Below, in pieces: positions 21,899 through 33,032 of a stretch of DNA of 64,000 nt. The stretch is taken from contig CM037888.1 in the NCBI GenBank assembly GCA_021292165.1, positions 28,509,140 through 28,573,139 on the forward strand. Reading direction: 5' to 3'. Numbering within the stretch: the stretch's first letter is position 1; the number at the start of each line of letters is the position of its first letter. A model generated the notes under the pieces. That model saw only the letters and a list, made by a program, of their open reading frames with translations, ran no database searches and was not told where the DNA came from. The position numbers were made by a program, and so were the translations under genes. Source of the DNA: Shinisaurus crocodilurus. Its lineage: Eukaryota > Chordata > Lepidosauria > Squamata > Shinisauridae.

Positions 21899-23579
21899 TT
21901 TCTGATAGGTTATGCTGACAGGGAGCAGAAATTTCCACCCAGGTGCCTAAGTGGGGATTTGAACCCAGGTTCTCACTGAGGTGGAAAATTTACATTTGGA
22001 TACTAATCTCAGACTGCAGGTTGGAATGAATATGGTGACTGAATATTTCACTATGCAAAACAACGTTCTGCACACAGTAAATTAGCATGTCAGGGAGAAA
22101 ACTAGGCATGGAAGGGAATATACATTCTGTCATGTGATCCTGAGTGGTAGAGCTGAGACACGAGTTTACCACAGCAGTGAGAACTAGGCCTCTATCTACT
22201 ACACCACACCACACCGGCTTGTCATCACCCAGTGTGAACTGAGGCTGTCGCTACACAACACCCACTTACTCATCTCCAAAAAGGAGGAAATGCATTACCA
22301 AAAAAAGAGGACCAAAAAGAATACAGAACTGCACAAATTTTTCATATGCTAACATGCCCGTTCCTTGAAGTTCTAGAGGTGGCTTACAATACATTTAGAA
22401 CATGATAAAATAGACAGGAGTTATTAGGGAGTGACAAAGATTTACACAAGTTTTCCTTCAGGCCTCAGATACTCTACTGCTACTCTACTTTTGACTCTAG
22501 GGCCGGGGGTCTCCAACATGGTTTCCATGGGGTAAGGATGTCAGGCAAATCTGCAACTGACTCAACTAAGTTTGAATTTCTAAGAAACTGACCCATGGAT
22601 TCCTCAGTGGACCAGCTTTTCCCAAGTTGCCTGGATTCCACATACCAGTGGACCAGGTTGTTGTTTTTTTTACTTTCCATAATTTTACGCAGATTTCATC
22701 ATAGAAAAATACGGAAAGGGGAAAAAACCACCGACCAAAAATGCGCATTTCCCCATAGGCTAATGCATGAATATGCACATTTGGGGGGGGGGGATTTGCA
22801 TATGTTGGGGGAATTTGCAGATTGTCAGGAGTGCGGATTTGCACAACTGCTGAATTTACACAAATCTGTGCAAACGCATTTGTGCAAAATCCGATTCCGT
22901 CAATGAGCAGATGGCAGAATGACAGTCAACTGATGATCCGTGGATCATAGACGGAACAGAGTTCACAATGTCTGTACATCCCTACCTGTGGGTATGAATG
23001 TGCCCCACAGACACCTTTCTTGGGTCCTGCCGGGCTCCCTGCGCTTCCTAAATGATGCTGCCCCCCCCCAGCACCATCTTTATTTGGGATCAGAAGTGTG
23101 GCTTTGTGCTTTGGAGCTCAAGCCCCAAGTCTGCCTTGTGCTTAGGTTCTTGGGTGAGATACCTTCTCAGGCAGTCTGTTCCACTGTCAAACAGCTCCTT
23201 GTACCATCAGGAAGTTCATCTTGACATTTAGTCTAAATCCCCTTTCTTCTCATTTGAATCCATTAGTTCAGATCTTACCCTTTGGACCAACATAAAATAA
23301 TTTTGCTCCTTTATCTATGTGACAGCCTTTCACATGTTTGAAGATAGCTATCCTATTGCCTCTTAAATGTCTCTTCTCCAGGCTAAACATAACCAACATC
23401 TGTGGGAACTCTTGGGAAGACTGTGACCAGGTGACCTGTGTATATGCCACTCAGTCTGGTGTCCAGGTGCTAACTGTTGTTGGGTTGCTTCAATTCAAAA
23501 TATCTGCTCTCCCTTCTTAATTATGGTTCTTTATCTTTAAACCAGACTTGGACTCGACAGCTCTCCAAATAGATGATGC
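21899..23579. other. Unassigned stretch with fragments of dispersed DNA elements
   Basis: A homopolymeric G tract lies near 22784. AT-rich blocks at 22680-22990 match the eroded miniature family noted near 18460. From about 23400 to 23560 there is similarity to the right part of the element at 40275-41106 (GACCAGGTGACCTGTGT, GTCCAGGTGCTAACTGTTG). No gene is supported. Confidence 0.4.
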
Positions 23580-24040
23580 TTTCAAGTATTTATTTTTATT
23601 TATTTAATGGTATTTATTTAATTTATAACCTGCCTTTCTACCAGGAAATGGTGCTCAAGATAATAAAAGCCAATATTTAAAATAAAAATATAATTAAAAC
23701 TATAACCAAACAAATATATTAAAACCACAACAATAAAAAATCAAATAAAAACAGCACCTAACCCAACAGACCAGCTTACATGCCAAAGGCCTGCTTGAAT
23801 AAAAAAAACATATTTGCCTCCTGGCAGAAGGATAGCAGAGAGGGAGCCAACCTAGCCTCATTTGGCAGGAAGTTCCAAAGCCTGGGAGAAACCACCAAAA
23901 AGGCCCTCTTTCGTGTCCCCACCAAGTGCACATTTGATGGTGGTGGCGCAGAGAGAAGGACCTCCCCTGATGATCTTAAAACCCAGGCAGGTTCACATGG
24001 GGGAAGGTGTTCCTTCTGGTAGCCTGGTCCCAAGCCATAT
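23580..24040 (-). mobile_element. L2 LINE 3' end
   Basis: On the minus strand, GTRKRAFLVVSPRLWNFLP and LAPSLLSFCQEANMFF mark the L2 C-terminus, followed by a 3' UTR and an AAATAAATAAAAATAAA tail at the low-coordinate end. It is 5' truncated with a short open fragment only. Confidence 0.75.
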
Positions 24041-24986
24041 CATATCTGATTGTCCTCTGTCAAGTAGGACACATGGCCACCCTACACCCTCTACACTCTT
24101 AGGGGGTGATTGGTAGCAATGGGCAACCTGTCTTTTGAGGAACCTTGTCCACCATTACTTTCTGTCCACTGAGGAACCTCTGAAAAGCTTCTAAGGAGCC
24201 CCCGTGTTTCCCAGAATACAGCTTGAAGACCACTGCCATATAAGGAAACTTGAGGCACGCACACCGTCATTTGTATTCACCCTGACTCTGTGAAGAACCA
24301 ATTACCTTGGGATACATGAAACTTGTGTGTAGTTTTCAGCTGATGAATAGATCAATTAGTCATTTTAAGCAGCTGGGCTAACTGATGAAAAAATATTTAA
24401 GCAGCCAACTGCCTTGTCCTAAGGAAGACCAATACATCTCACTTCGTTCATAAAGAATTCCACTTTCCGCAACATGTGGCCAAGAATACAGCACTGAGGC
24501 AGTTGGAGAAATGTCACAGATTTATTTGCCTTGAGTGCTTGCAGTATCTCATAGATATCCCCTCCACATCTGTTGTAGGAAATTACCATCAATTAATATT
24601 GGGGATATAATGCTCATAGAAATAAACCCATCCAAAATGAAAGGCATACACGCACCATCTGTGCCATGCACCATTTCTTGATGGGAGATATTTATGCATC
24701 TGGCCCCCATTCTGGTGGGCAGGATTATCTGCATTCCAATCATTCTTCCCATGTTTTCATGGTCCAATTCAAAACATTCCTCTCCTCCATTGACTATGGC
24801 ATTCAGAGGATGTGCAAACCCACAAAGGGCTCTCCTTGCTGCCTGACAGAAACTCGCCAGCATTACTGATACAGAAGGATTGGTGTAAGAATCATATGAA
24901 TGGTTCTATCCCAAAGCCAAGAACAGGAAACCAGCAATGGGTGGGATTGACAACCTTCATACTTGTATAGCATCTGTCAGGCCTTT
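24041..24986. other. Unassigned, apparently low-repeat sequence
   Basis: A minus-strand ORF of 104 codons ends at 24549, but its protein shows no recognisable family and the frame lacks exon-like boundaries. No terminal repeats are seen apart from a CTGTCAAGTAGGACACATGG fragment near 24057. It is one of the few stretches that could be unique sequence. Confidence 0.4.
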
Positions 24987-24994
24987 GCATATGC

Positions 24995-25528
24995 CAGGGA
25001 TGGGGACTCGGACTCGAGGACTCGACTCGTGAGTCGGACTGAGTCCCCCCTCTGACTCGACTCGGACTTGAGTCCCAATATTTTCAATGGGACTCGAGAC
25101 TCGACTCGGGACTCGAGACCAAGGACTCGTGTTCCAAAATCGTGTTCCTCAAGTGCAACATGGATAGGTTTTAGGAAGTACAGCAAGTTTATTTTTTAAA
25201 ATCATTTCCCTAAAATGCAACCTTTCAGGCATTTTGGGTTTGTCTGCCTGGTCTGTTCTTGCCAAAATCAGTTGCAGAGTTTTGAAATAAAAAGGCACAT
25301 TTGTGCCTAGAATTTATTTAAGCCTGCCACACATCTGAAGTAGCCTTATTTTGTTGGGGGAAAACCCCATTGATTTTAATAGGGACTCGTGGAGTCAGTT
25401 TTGGGAGGGACTCGTGACTCGTGACTCGTGAGTCACCATTTTGGACCAAGGACTCGGACTCGAGACTCGGGTCCAAAGACTCGTGACTCGACTCGTGACT
25501 CGAGACCAAGGACTCTTCAACATCCCTG
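24995..25528. mobile_element. hAT element with ACTCG-rich subterminal repeats, internally deleted copy
   Basis: Termini CAGGGATGGGGACTCGGACT and AGGACTCTTCAACATCCCTG are flanked by a perfect 8-bp duplication GCATATGC (24987-24994 and 25529-25536). Dense GACTCG/CGAGTC repeats crowd both ends, like the subterminal transposase-binding clusters of hAT elements. The larger relative at 59910-60914 retains a transposase C-terminus, which is absent here. Confidence 0.88.
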
Positions 25529-25689
25529 GCATATGCATGTATGTATAGATTGTTGGTACATAACAGAACTTCAGCCAGAAGGACCGCAGCATGGCTTTAG
25601 CATTATGTGTACAGAGGGATTGGGTGGATGGTGAGTGGGGAAACTGAACAGGCTTTAAGACTCACAGGAAACAGCCAGGAGATTTTTCG

Positions 25690-25795
25690 TTTCATTTTCA
25701 TTTATTAGATTTCTATAATGCCCATTAGCCAAAGCTCTCTGGGTGGTTTACAAAGATTAAAACCTTTAAAATTCATTATAAAAACCATATACACA
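25690..25795 (-). mobile_element. L2 LINE 3' UTR fragment
   Basis: On the minus strand, TTTGTAAACCACCCAGAGAG, then GGCATTATAGAAATCTAATA and AATGAAAATGAAA, is an L2-type 3' terminus. It abuts the CR1 fragment to its right. Confidence 0.65.
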
Positions 25796-25797
25796 CA

Positions 25798-26195
25798 GAA
25801 TCATAGAATAGTAGAGCTGGAAGGGGCCATCACATCCAACCCCCTGCTCAATGCATGAATCCAGGTCAAAGCACCCTAGGCCCTGACAGATGGCTGTCCA
25901 ACCACATCTTGAATGTCCTGTAGTGTGGGAGAGCCCACCACCTCCCTAGGTAGTTGATTCCATTGTCTTATTGCTCTAACAGTCAGGAATTTTTTCCTTA
26001 TGTTTAGGTGGAATCTGGGTTCCTTGAGCCCATTATTCCAGTGTCCTGCAAACTGGGATGATCGAGAAGAGATCCTGGCCCTCCTCTGTGTGACATCCCT
26101 TCAAGTACTGGAAGAGTGCGATCATATCTCCCCTCAGTCTCCTCTTCTGAAGGCTAAACATGCCCAGTTCCTTCAGTCTCTCCTCATAGGAGAGC
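25798..26195 (-). mobile_element. CR1 LINE 3' end
   Basis: Minus-strand CR1: CCTATGAGGAGAGACTGAAG (YEERLKEL), GGGGAGATATGATCGCACTC (RGDMIAL), and the terminal GGGGGTTGGATGTGATGGCC and CTACTATTCTATGATTCTG. It is 5' truncated at about 26195, where L1-derived sequence begins. Confidence 0.88.
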
Positions 26196-26204
26196 ATCTG
26201 TATC

Positions 26205-26860
26205 TTAAGTGTCAGTGGATCTCAGCTACTGTCTTATTCAGCAAAACCTCTTGTTCCGTGTCTATTGGAGACCACAATGTCTCTTTAATAAGGGTTGTCT
26301 AAGTCGGCTAATTGCTGGGGTGTAACACAGCTAATGTTTCTTTTAATCATATGTTTTGGCAATGTCCAGTGGTTGCCTCTTTTTTGGAAGAGGTTATAAT
26401 ATGGATAAATCTTGTACTGGAACACTCTTTAATATTTACTGATGCACATGCCCTCTTAAATTATCTACCTGCCCCCTGGAAGTTAACGCATGGTCAATGT
26501 AAATGGATTCTCCCCACCTTTTGACAGCTAAAAGACTGATATTACAACACTAGAAGGATAAAGATTCACCTTCTATAATGCAATGAACTGAAGACCTTAC
26601 AACGCTTTCAACATTTGAATGGGCAGTATATAGATGCTACTTGCGAATGGACACTTACTTGGATATTTGGTCTGTTTGTGTTGAAATTCATGTACAGCTC
26701 TTAGAAAGCCATATTTTCATACACACACACACACACACACCATATGCATGCATTGAAACTGATCTATTCAAATTTATGTAGCTACATTTTTCTCCTTTTT
26801 ATGTTTCGTTTTGTTGAAATTTCACAATAAAAAAAATAATTTTAAAAAGTGATGTCTGTT
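26205..26860 (+). mobile_element. L1 LINE 3' end
   Basis: Broken frames encode a late L1 ORF2 stretch, SFNHMFWQCPVVASFLEEV, ending in a 3' region with a CA microsatellite and the A-rich AATAAAAAAAATAATTTT tail near 26825. Upstream L1 domains are absent, as usual for 5' truncation. Confidence 0.72.
26719..26740. repeat. (AC)n microsatellite
   Basis: An AC dinucleotide run within the L1-derived 3' region. Confidence 0.88.
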
Positions 26861-27807
26861 GACCTGAGCACTTTGGGGCCATCTCTGCTTCTTCCCTTAT
26901 CCTCAGGTGGCTGCTCCAGGGGAGTTTCTTCCCGTAAAGCTGTGGCCTGTGGCAAGTGAGGAATAAATGTGGGGCATAGCCTTGGAGTGCATCACACACA
27001 CACACCATCTCCTCCCCTCACCCCACACAAGGATGTACTACCAGAAAACTTGCAAAGTTCAGGAGGATATTTCGTGAAATTAACTGAGAGCAGATGCTCA
27101 CGCCACATTATGTTGGAGTGATGGGAAAGAAATAAAGGTGCAGGTCAGATTTGCACATCTCCCTATGAGGGAGATGTAAGGATTTCTCCTTTGTATGCTA
27201 CACCAGAATCACAAAAAAATAAGATATACAAGTCATATCAGGCTTCCTCCATGCTTCTTCTACATTATGTTGTACTCATCCCATTCCCTTTCTGCATCGT
27301 TTAAATACGCAGTGATTGCAGAGAGCCAATGAAGTGTGAATTTGCATTGATTCAAGGAACCACGAGTTCCCCGTTAATATATTTCTGATAGCCACTGAAA
27401 TAGCATTCTAAATTCAATAGTAATTTGGAAACTTTAACATAACGGTTGCCTGCTGTTATTTCAGTGTCACTTGAAGCTGAGTAACCGTCAATACCGCAGC
27501 ACAATCAAAGAGTGTGAATTAAATTCACAGAAGAATAAGAACAGCATCTCCTCCTCTTTGCCTCGGAGATTGGTCTAGCAATCATGACAATAATTTTAAT
27601 CCAGTTCCTTCTTCTTCTTCTTTTTTAAGGCGAAAGAAGAGGAATACAATTTTATTAACGGATGCTTAAGGCCGGGGGGCAGAGCTCTTTGGGGCCACAT
27701 TTCCCCATGTCAAGAAATATATGAGCCCATACTGTTGGGATGTTCACAGTAGCCTTCTTCAGTCGCTCTCCCCACTACAACCGCATGATTACTATCACAT
27801 GAGGAGG
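26861..27807. other. Unassigned AT-rich sequence
   Basis: No gene, terminal repeats or structured RNA were recognised, apart from short CTT and CA runs. Confidence 0.5.
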
Positions 27808-28115
27808 AGGCTGGCAGTGGAGGCTGGTGGCTTCAGTGTCGGTGGGGCTGTGCAAAATTTCCTGACGGTCAGAGCAATAAGACAATGGAACCAACTAGCT
27901 AGGGAGGTGGTGGGCTCTCCCACTCTGGAGGCATTCAAGGTGAAGCTGGACGGCCATCTGTCGGGGATGCTTTGACCTGGATTCCTGCATTGAGCAGGGG
28001 GTTGGACTCGATGGCCTTCTAGGCCCCTTCCAACTCTACTTTTCTATGATTCTATGATTCTATCTGCTCTGGATTTTACTCTGAACTGTTAAGGAGCTAT
28101 CCATGGTGCTGAATG
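27808..28115. mobile_element. Miniature hAT (CAGGGGAGGCTGG family) interrupted by CR1
   Basis: CAGTGGAGGCTGGTGGCTTC opens the left part, which stops at GTGGGGCTGTG near 27844. The family resumes after 28062 with GGAGCTATCCATGGTGCT. The interval between them is a truncated CR1, so the CR1 inserted into this miniature element. Confidence 0.6.
27845..28062 (+). mobile_element. CR1 LINE 3' end, nested
   Basis: Plus-strand CR1 C-terminus (LTVRAIRQWNQLAREVVGS, then LEAFKVKLDGHLSGML), then the stop, GGGTTGGACTCGATGGCC and an ATTCTATG repeat end. It provides an uninterrupted local reference for the CR1 split at 56844/58681. Confidence 0.9.
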
Positions 28116-28149
28116 ATGTGACCTTTGCCCTTGCCCCCTCCATTACATC

Positions 28150-28571
28150 GGGCCGGTTCGCACGACCCTGGCTGCAGGCGGGGGAGGCACCACGGGGCTG
28201 TCTGCGGGGTCCAGCGGGGCGCCGCAGATGACCTGCGCCCCACGCACGTGGGTGGGCGGGCCTCCCGGCGCTAGGGAGCGGGGCCCCGAGATGCCCGGAG
28301 GGGCCGTTTGCCCCTACAGGCTGGAGCGGCCGCAGCTCCGCCCACTCTGGGCTGCCGCCTCTGTGCAGACCCCGTGGGACAGCCGCCCGCTGTTCGCACG
28401 GCACGGTGGCCACGCGTGGTAGGGGCTTACCCCTCTACCGACCATGGTCACTTTGCGTGCGTCCCACGCGCGGCTGTCCCGCGGGGGCACCCCCGGTCAG
28501 GCGTTCACACGACACGGGAACCGCGGGGGACTTCTGCTCCCCCGCGGTTCCCGTGTCGTGCGAACAAGCCC
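28150..28571. mobile_element. GC-rich Harbinger-like non-autonomous element, copy 2 (inverted)
   Basis: Begins GGGCCGGTTCGCACGAC and ends GTCGTGCGAACAAGCCC, flanked by ATC on both sides (28147-28149, 28572-28574). Its reverse complement aligns with 3418-3841 along most of its length. It is strongly CpG-rich; ORFs in it are compositional. Confidence 0.72.
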
Positions 28572-28939
28572 ATCGTCATTGCCGGCTTCATTGCCCTCTA
28601 GTGCAGGTGGTGGTAAGTTTTGAGGTGAAAGTGCTCACCATGACAGCCTCCATAGACATGCACCCAAGAAGAGTCCAAGAATGCAGGCAAGCTATGTTGA
28701 GCTATGTAACAGGACCAGCTACACCCTGATCCAGTCGCTGAAGGGAGGCCAGGCCAAATAGAGTGCTCATCTCTTGTTTGCCCTTCCCTTCCAGTGAGAC
28801 TTCCCCTTGCCACCAGGTGGGATTCTTTATTTCCCCTGGCTGCCTCCACCGAACAGCTTTAATGCCCTCTGTGTCTCTTTAGGTAGTGTGGGGTTTGGCT
28901 GGGTAGTGCTGGCACCTCATCAAGAGCAGCTCTATATTC

Positions 28940-29212
28940 TCTGTGACATCTGAATCAGGAGAGGCCGTGCACATTCTGAACTGGTGCCTGGATGCAGTTA
29001 TGGGTTGGATGAGGGCTAATAAACTGAAGCTGAATCCTGATAAGACAGAGACTCTAAAGATCGGTGGTTCCCACGTCTGGGAATTGGAGGGCTTGCCTGT
29101 TCTGGATGGAGTTGCGCTTCCTTTGAAGAAGCAGGTATGTCATTGAAGGTGCTACTGGATCCATCCTTGTGAGCTCCTCACTGGCCCAGAGTGCCTATTA
29201 ATGCCGAGCACC
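28940..29212 (+). mobile_element. L2 LINE ORF fragment, split by a later LINE insertion
   Basis: A plus-strand frame reads AVMGWMRANKLKLNPDKTE, then GLPVLDGVALPLKKQV, typical of L2 after the YADD motif. The next block (VLLDPSL.LEAQVTSLAQSAY) is in the duplicated segment, whose better-preserved copy begins at 31690 on the far side of the inserted retrotransposon. Confidence 0.8.
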
Positions 29213-29302
29213 TGTAAAACTATGCAAAATAAACCAGCTAGCAATGGGAAATGCTGTCTGAAGGGCTGCGATCAACCTAGACAGTATAGGTATCTAGCAG
29301 CA
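29149..29302. repeat. Long target-site-like direct repeat, left copy
   Basis: This segment recurs in the same orientation at 31690-31860. It starts GGTGCTACTGGATCCATCCT and ends at TATCTAGCAGCAG. The left copy has about 11 bases deleted after CTTGTGA and scattered substitutions. The two copies exactly bracket the retrotransposon. Confidence 0.88.
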
Positions 29303-31689
29303 GCAGCAACAACAACACATTTTTATTGAATAAGTCCTCAGACCATTTCACACACAATAACCACACACTGGTGACAGTTAAAAAAAAGAGCATTAAAATA
29401 GCAGAGAGTTAATACATAATGCTTAATACATACAGCTAAAATTAATATAGAGAGTAAAACAAATTACATATACATTTTAATGAGAAGATCCATTAAAACC
29501 CACCTAATTTAGGAGCTAGCCATAGCATCCTTAGATGCGTTTCCTTTTTCTTTTTTTCTTAAACTGGCCGCCTTAATTGTGAAAAGGGCAACCCTTTGAG
29601 TCACAAATTGGTTGGATCCTCGTTAAAGAAAATTCAACTTGTCCTCAACCGCCCAATTTCTCATATGACAAAGAAATAAAGATAAAGCTCTGTTGAGCTT
29701 CCGCCGCTCACTAGAAACATGGTTATTCAGGCAAGAATATGGGGTGGGTTAAGATTTTAAAAATTATACTGTTTTATACTGTTTTAAATATATTTTATAT
29801 CATGTATTTTAAATGTATTTTATCTTTCTGTACATCGCCCAGAGTGGCCGGTTTGCCGGCCAGATGGGCGATTCAGAAATACAATAAATAAATAAATAAT
29901 GTTCCCTACAGCTGCAATATAACCAGCATTTGTGGGCCAGATCTTCTATTTCCGGAGCACCACATATACACAATCTATCTTGCACTGGAATGCCCTGAAA
30001 TCTGCCTTGCTGCATCATCATATCCATTTGTTCAAAACGGAGGCGGCTAAAGACCATACGTAGATCCCTTTTCATTGGGAAGAGGAGATATTTCTCTTCC
30101 TGATAATGGGTTTTTGCTCCCGCTAACCATTTCATAGTCCTTGTATTTGACAAGGCAGCCATATCTAACTGAGCTCTTGTATCTAAAACTCTTTGTTTAA
30201 AAAATATTTTTTATGTTGGGGCTAAAAACAGTTAAAACCTCCATGCTAAAACCATATTTTTAAAATCAATTGTGAGAAACTATAAAGCCAAGATTTTTCT
30301 AAAATTTTAGCTGCCTGTTCACTTAGGCATTTCTTAGGTAGCCTAACTTCACCCATTTCGACTAACTTGCCATAATAATTAAATAACTGAAAGGTGGATC
30401 AGATCTGAGACTGCCTCTAATCCAAGTTCTGTTCTAACTGTGTGAGCTGGGGTAGCCCTAGACACGCCTAAAACCAAACGGATGAAACTATTCTGAACCC
30501 GTTCAATTTTCTCATTATTGGCAAAGCCCCAGATTTCTGCACCAAAGGTCAGAACCAATAGCACCTTTGCCTATAAACTCTCAATACTGGTTGGAGTGAG
30601 CCAAAGTTTGAGCACAGGCAATTGCTTTCAGCTCATTTCTTCTCGTTTGTAATGTCCAGGATCCCACAGATGAAAAGGATATACCCAAGTAAGTAAAAGA
30701 GCCCACCTGCTGTATTTCTTTAGTATCTAAAAACCACATGTATTGCTTCTTTTTCTTGCCAAAGATCACCACTTTTGATTTCCTGTTATTAATTACTAAG
30801 TCATTCTCCCGACAGTAGTCGCTGAACTTTCTTAATTGTCTACGCAGGCCTACCTGTGTGGTAGATAGCAAAATCATATCATCTGCGTAAAGAAGGATAT
30901 TTACATGTCTATCCAAGACCTTTGGAATATGAAAGTCTTGACTGCAAATTTGTGCAACTACATCATTAATATAAAAATTAAAAAGAAACGGAGCAAGGAT
31001 GCAGCCCTGACGAACCCCTTTATCTGTGGGGATCCTATTTGTTAGGACAAAATCTGCACCAGTTCTAACCTTTAGGCTTGTATCTGTATAAAGAGCTTTT
31101 ATGAGAAAAAGGAGTCTCCGGTCTATACTTGTTTTCAACAGTTTTTCCCATAGAAGATTCCTATTTATCGAATCAAATGCAGCACTTACATAAATGAATG
31201 CAGTGTAGAGCTGTCCACCCTTCGCGGTATATTTTGTTATGGGGTGAGACAAAGTAAAACAATGATCAATAAGTGACCTTCCTTGTCTAAAGCCTGCTTG
31301 CTCTTCTGCTAGGATAGAGTTTTGTTCGACCCAATCCTCTAATTTCTGGGAAAGAAACTTGGAATAGATTTTTGCAGGAATATCAATTAGGCTGATTGGC
31401 CTATAATATCTGGGATCCCCACAGTCACCCTTTTTAAAAAGTGGGACTACTATGCTAAGTTTCCAGCCGTCAGGGATACGTCCTGTGTTATTTATATGGG
31501 TAAACAAGCCAGCCAATACAGTGGCTCACCAATCAACATTATCCTTAAAAAGCTCAGGTGGCAAAAAATCTTCTCTAGGAGCTTAATGACTGTATAAGAG
31601 GCTTTATTTCCTGCATAGTAACAGGTGGCCATATAGGGAAGTCATCAAGATTCCCGAAGGAATTTCCTACACAGGACGTTCTACCTTCT
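29303..31689 (-). mobile_element. Non-LTR retrotransposon with reverse-transcriptase ORF, 5' truncated (probably Ingi/Vingi-like)
   Basis: A minus-strand 311-codon frame (30581-31516) is a reverse transcriptase: IPDGWKLSIVVPLFKKG, DPRYYRPISLIDIPAKI, EEQAGFRQGRSLIDHC, GVRQGCILAPFLFNFYIND, and the catalytic YADDMILLS about two-thirds along. The next frames carry LTFGAEIWGFANNEKIERVQ (30379-30564), and a C-terminal motif with CICGAPEIED and a following His/Cys (about 29930) lies beyond an inserted L2 tail. No endonuclease is present; the 5' end is at 31689. The 3' end has AATAAAAATGTG followed by TTG/CTG triplets. Clade assignment is from memory of I/Ingi/Vingi-type wording and is uncertain. The frame breaks mean it is dead. 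Confidence 0.82.
29755..29905 (+). mobile_element. L2-like LINE 3' tail inserted into the retrotransposon
   Basis: Plus-strand ACATCGCCCAGAGTGGCCGG, then GGCGATTCAGAAATACAATAAATAAATAAATAA in shorter pieces, is an L2-type 3' terminus. It interrupts the minus-strand retrotransposon sequence, so it is the younger insertion. Confidence 0.7.
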
Positions 31690-31860
31690 GGTGCTACTGG
31701 ATCCATCCTTGTGACTGGAAGCCCAGGTGACCTCACTGGCCCAGAGTGCCTATTAACGCCGAGCACCTGTAAAACTATGCAAAATAAACCAGTTAGCAAT
31801 GGAAATGCTGTCTGAAGGGCTGCGATCAACCTAGACAGTGTTACAGGTATCTAGCAACAG
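31690..31860. repeat. Long target-site-like direct repeat, right copy
   Basis: Matches 29149-29302. This copy retains the bases missing from the left copy, and its first 70 bases translate as L2 (VLLDPSL, one stop, LEAQVTSLAQSAY), showing that the retrotransposon landed in an L2 fragment. Confidence 0.88.
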
Positions 31861-32900
31861 CGCACTGTAACTAGTGAAAACCAGCGTAAGCGAAGCAAGG
31901 AAGTAGAAGGCAGAAGAAAGCAATGAAACAAGCTCAGCTCACCACACTCAGACAGGCCGAGCCTGTTCAAGCCGTCTCCTTCTCGCGCTGTGCCAGGTGT
32001 GAAAATGGGCCAGCCGCGGGCCCTGCTTCCTCACACGTGGGTGCAGTAATGCTGAGGCAGGCAGCACCTTCGGAAAGGCGCCAGTGGGGCCCAGAGGCAG
32101 GCAGAAGCAAAGATGAGAAGGAGGCGCTAAGTGCCAGCCCGAATGGGCCTGGAGAAGGGGAAGAAAAAAGGTGAGGCACCACCACCGATTTTTTTTTTTA
32201 ATGTAAACTGCTTGGAAATCTTGGGATGTATAGAAGTGGTATAGAAGCAGCTTAAATAAATAATGAATAAATAATAAATTTAAAAAACCCACACAGCTTA
32301 AACAACATTTTAAATGTTAACTGAAGAAGTATTATTATTAAGAGAAAGGTTTTAGGAACTGAACAGTTACAAAACACACACACACACACACACAAACCAT
32401 AAGAGCAAAACAGTAAGAAAACAAGCAGGGAAAATGCATCCAACTATTCCTACTAGACTGTGTCCCTTGTCTTCCAAATTCTTCTTCCCAGCAATATCAT
32501 ACTACCAGGGTTCTCAGCTTTTCCAGTTCCAAGCATTCAGCTTCTCCCCAGCATTAAAGTTCCCCCAAGCAGCTCTCTGATTTTCTTTCTCTTTCTGATT
32601 CTTTCCCCCCCCCTCCAACCTTCTATTTCAGCCCTCCCCTACTTCTACTCTAAAAATTGCCTTTTTGCCTCACCTTTTTATACATGCCTCACCTTTGCCC
32701 TAGATTCCATCTGTTGAGATCTTTGCAAACATTTCTACAGAAAAGGAAACTATTTCTTGCAATCTACAGACTTCTTGGAACAACAATGTAAACCAACCCA
32801 CTTCTGCAGGGTCCCTATCTATGTGAACTCTTGATGAAGCCCCTGTTCTCTTGCTTCCTTAGTGGCCTCTGTTGTTTCATCCATCAGCCACCTGAACCTT
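31861..32900. other. Unassigned, with a LINE-type tail near 32190-32285
   Basis: A GC-richer segment (31960-32170) has open frames on both strands but no recognisable domain. TAAACTGCTTGGAAATCTTG then AATAAATAATGAATAAATAA resembles a LINE 3' end. A CA microsatellite lies at about 32375-32394. Confidence 0.4.
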
Positions 32901-33032
32901 TATTTATTTATTTATTTATTATATTTATTTTATACCCCACCTTTTTTCCTGCAAGGAACCCAAGGCGGCTTACATAATCTTCCTCCTCCTCTCCATGTTA
33001 TCCTCACAACAACCCTGTGAGGTAGGTTAGGC
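32901..33032 (-). mobile_element. Sauria SINE, 3' part only
   Basis: On the minus strand, AGCCTAACCTACCTCACAGG, GTTGTTGTGAGGATAACATG, GCCGCCTTGGGTTCCTTGCA and GGGTATAAAATAAATATAAT. The tRNA-like head is missing. Confidence 0.88.

Noticed and set aside
24549..24863. 104-codon minus-strand ORF as a real gene
   Set aside because: No recognisable family, no start or splice context, and unremarkable composition; left as unassigned.
24999..25530. CRISPR-like or satellite array of ACTCG repeats
   Set aside because: Repeats are irregular, in both orientations and confined to the ends of a hAT element with a perfect target duplication.
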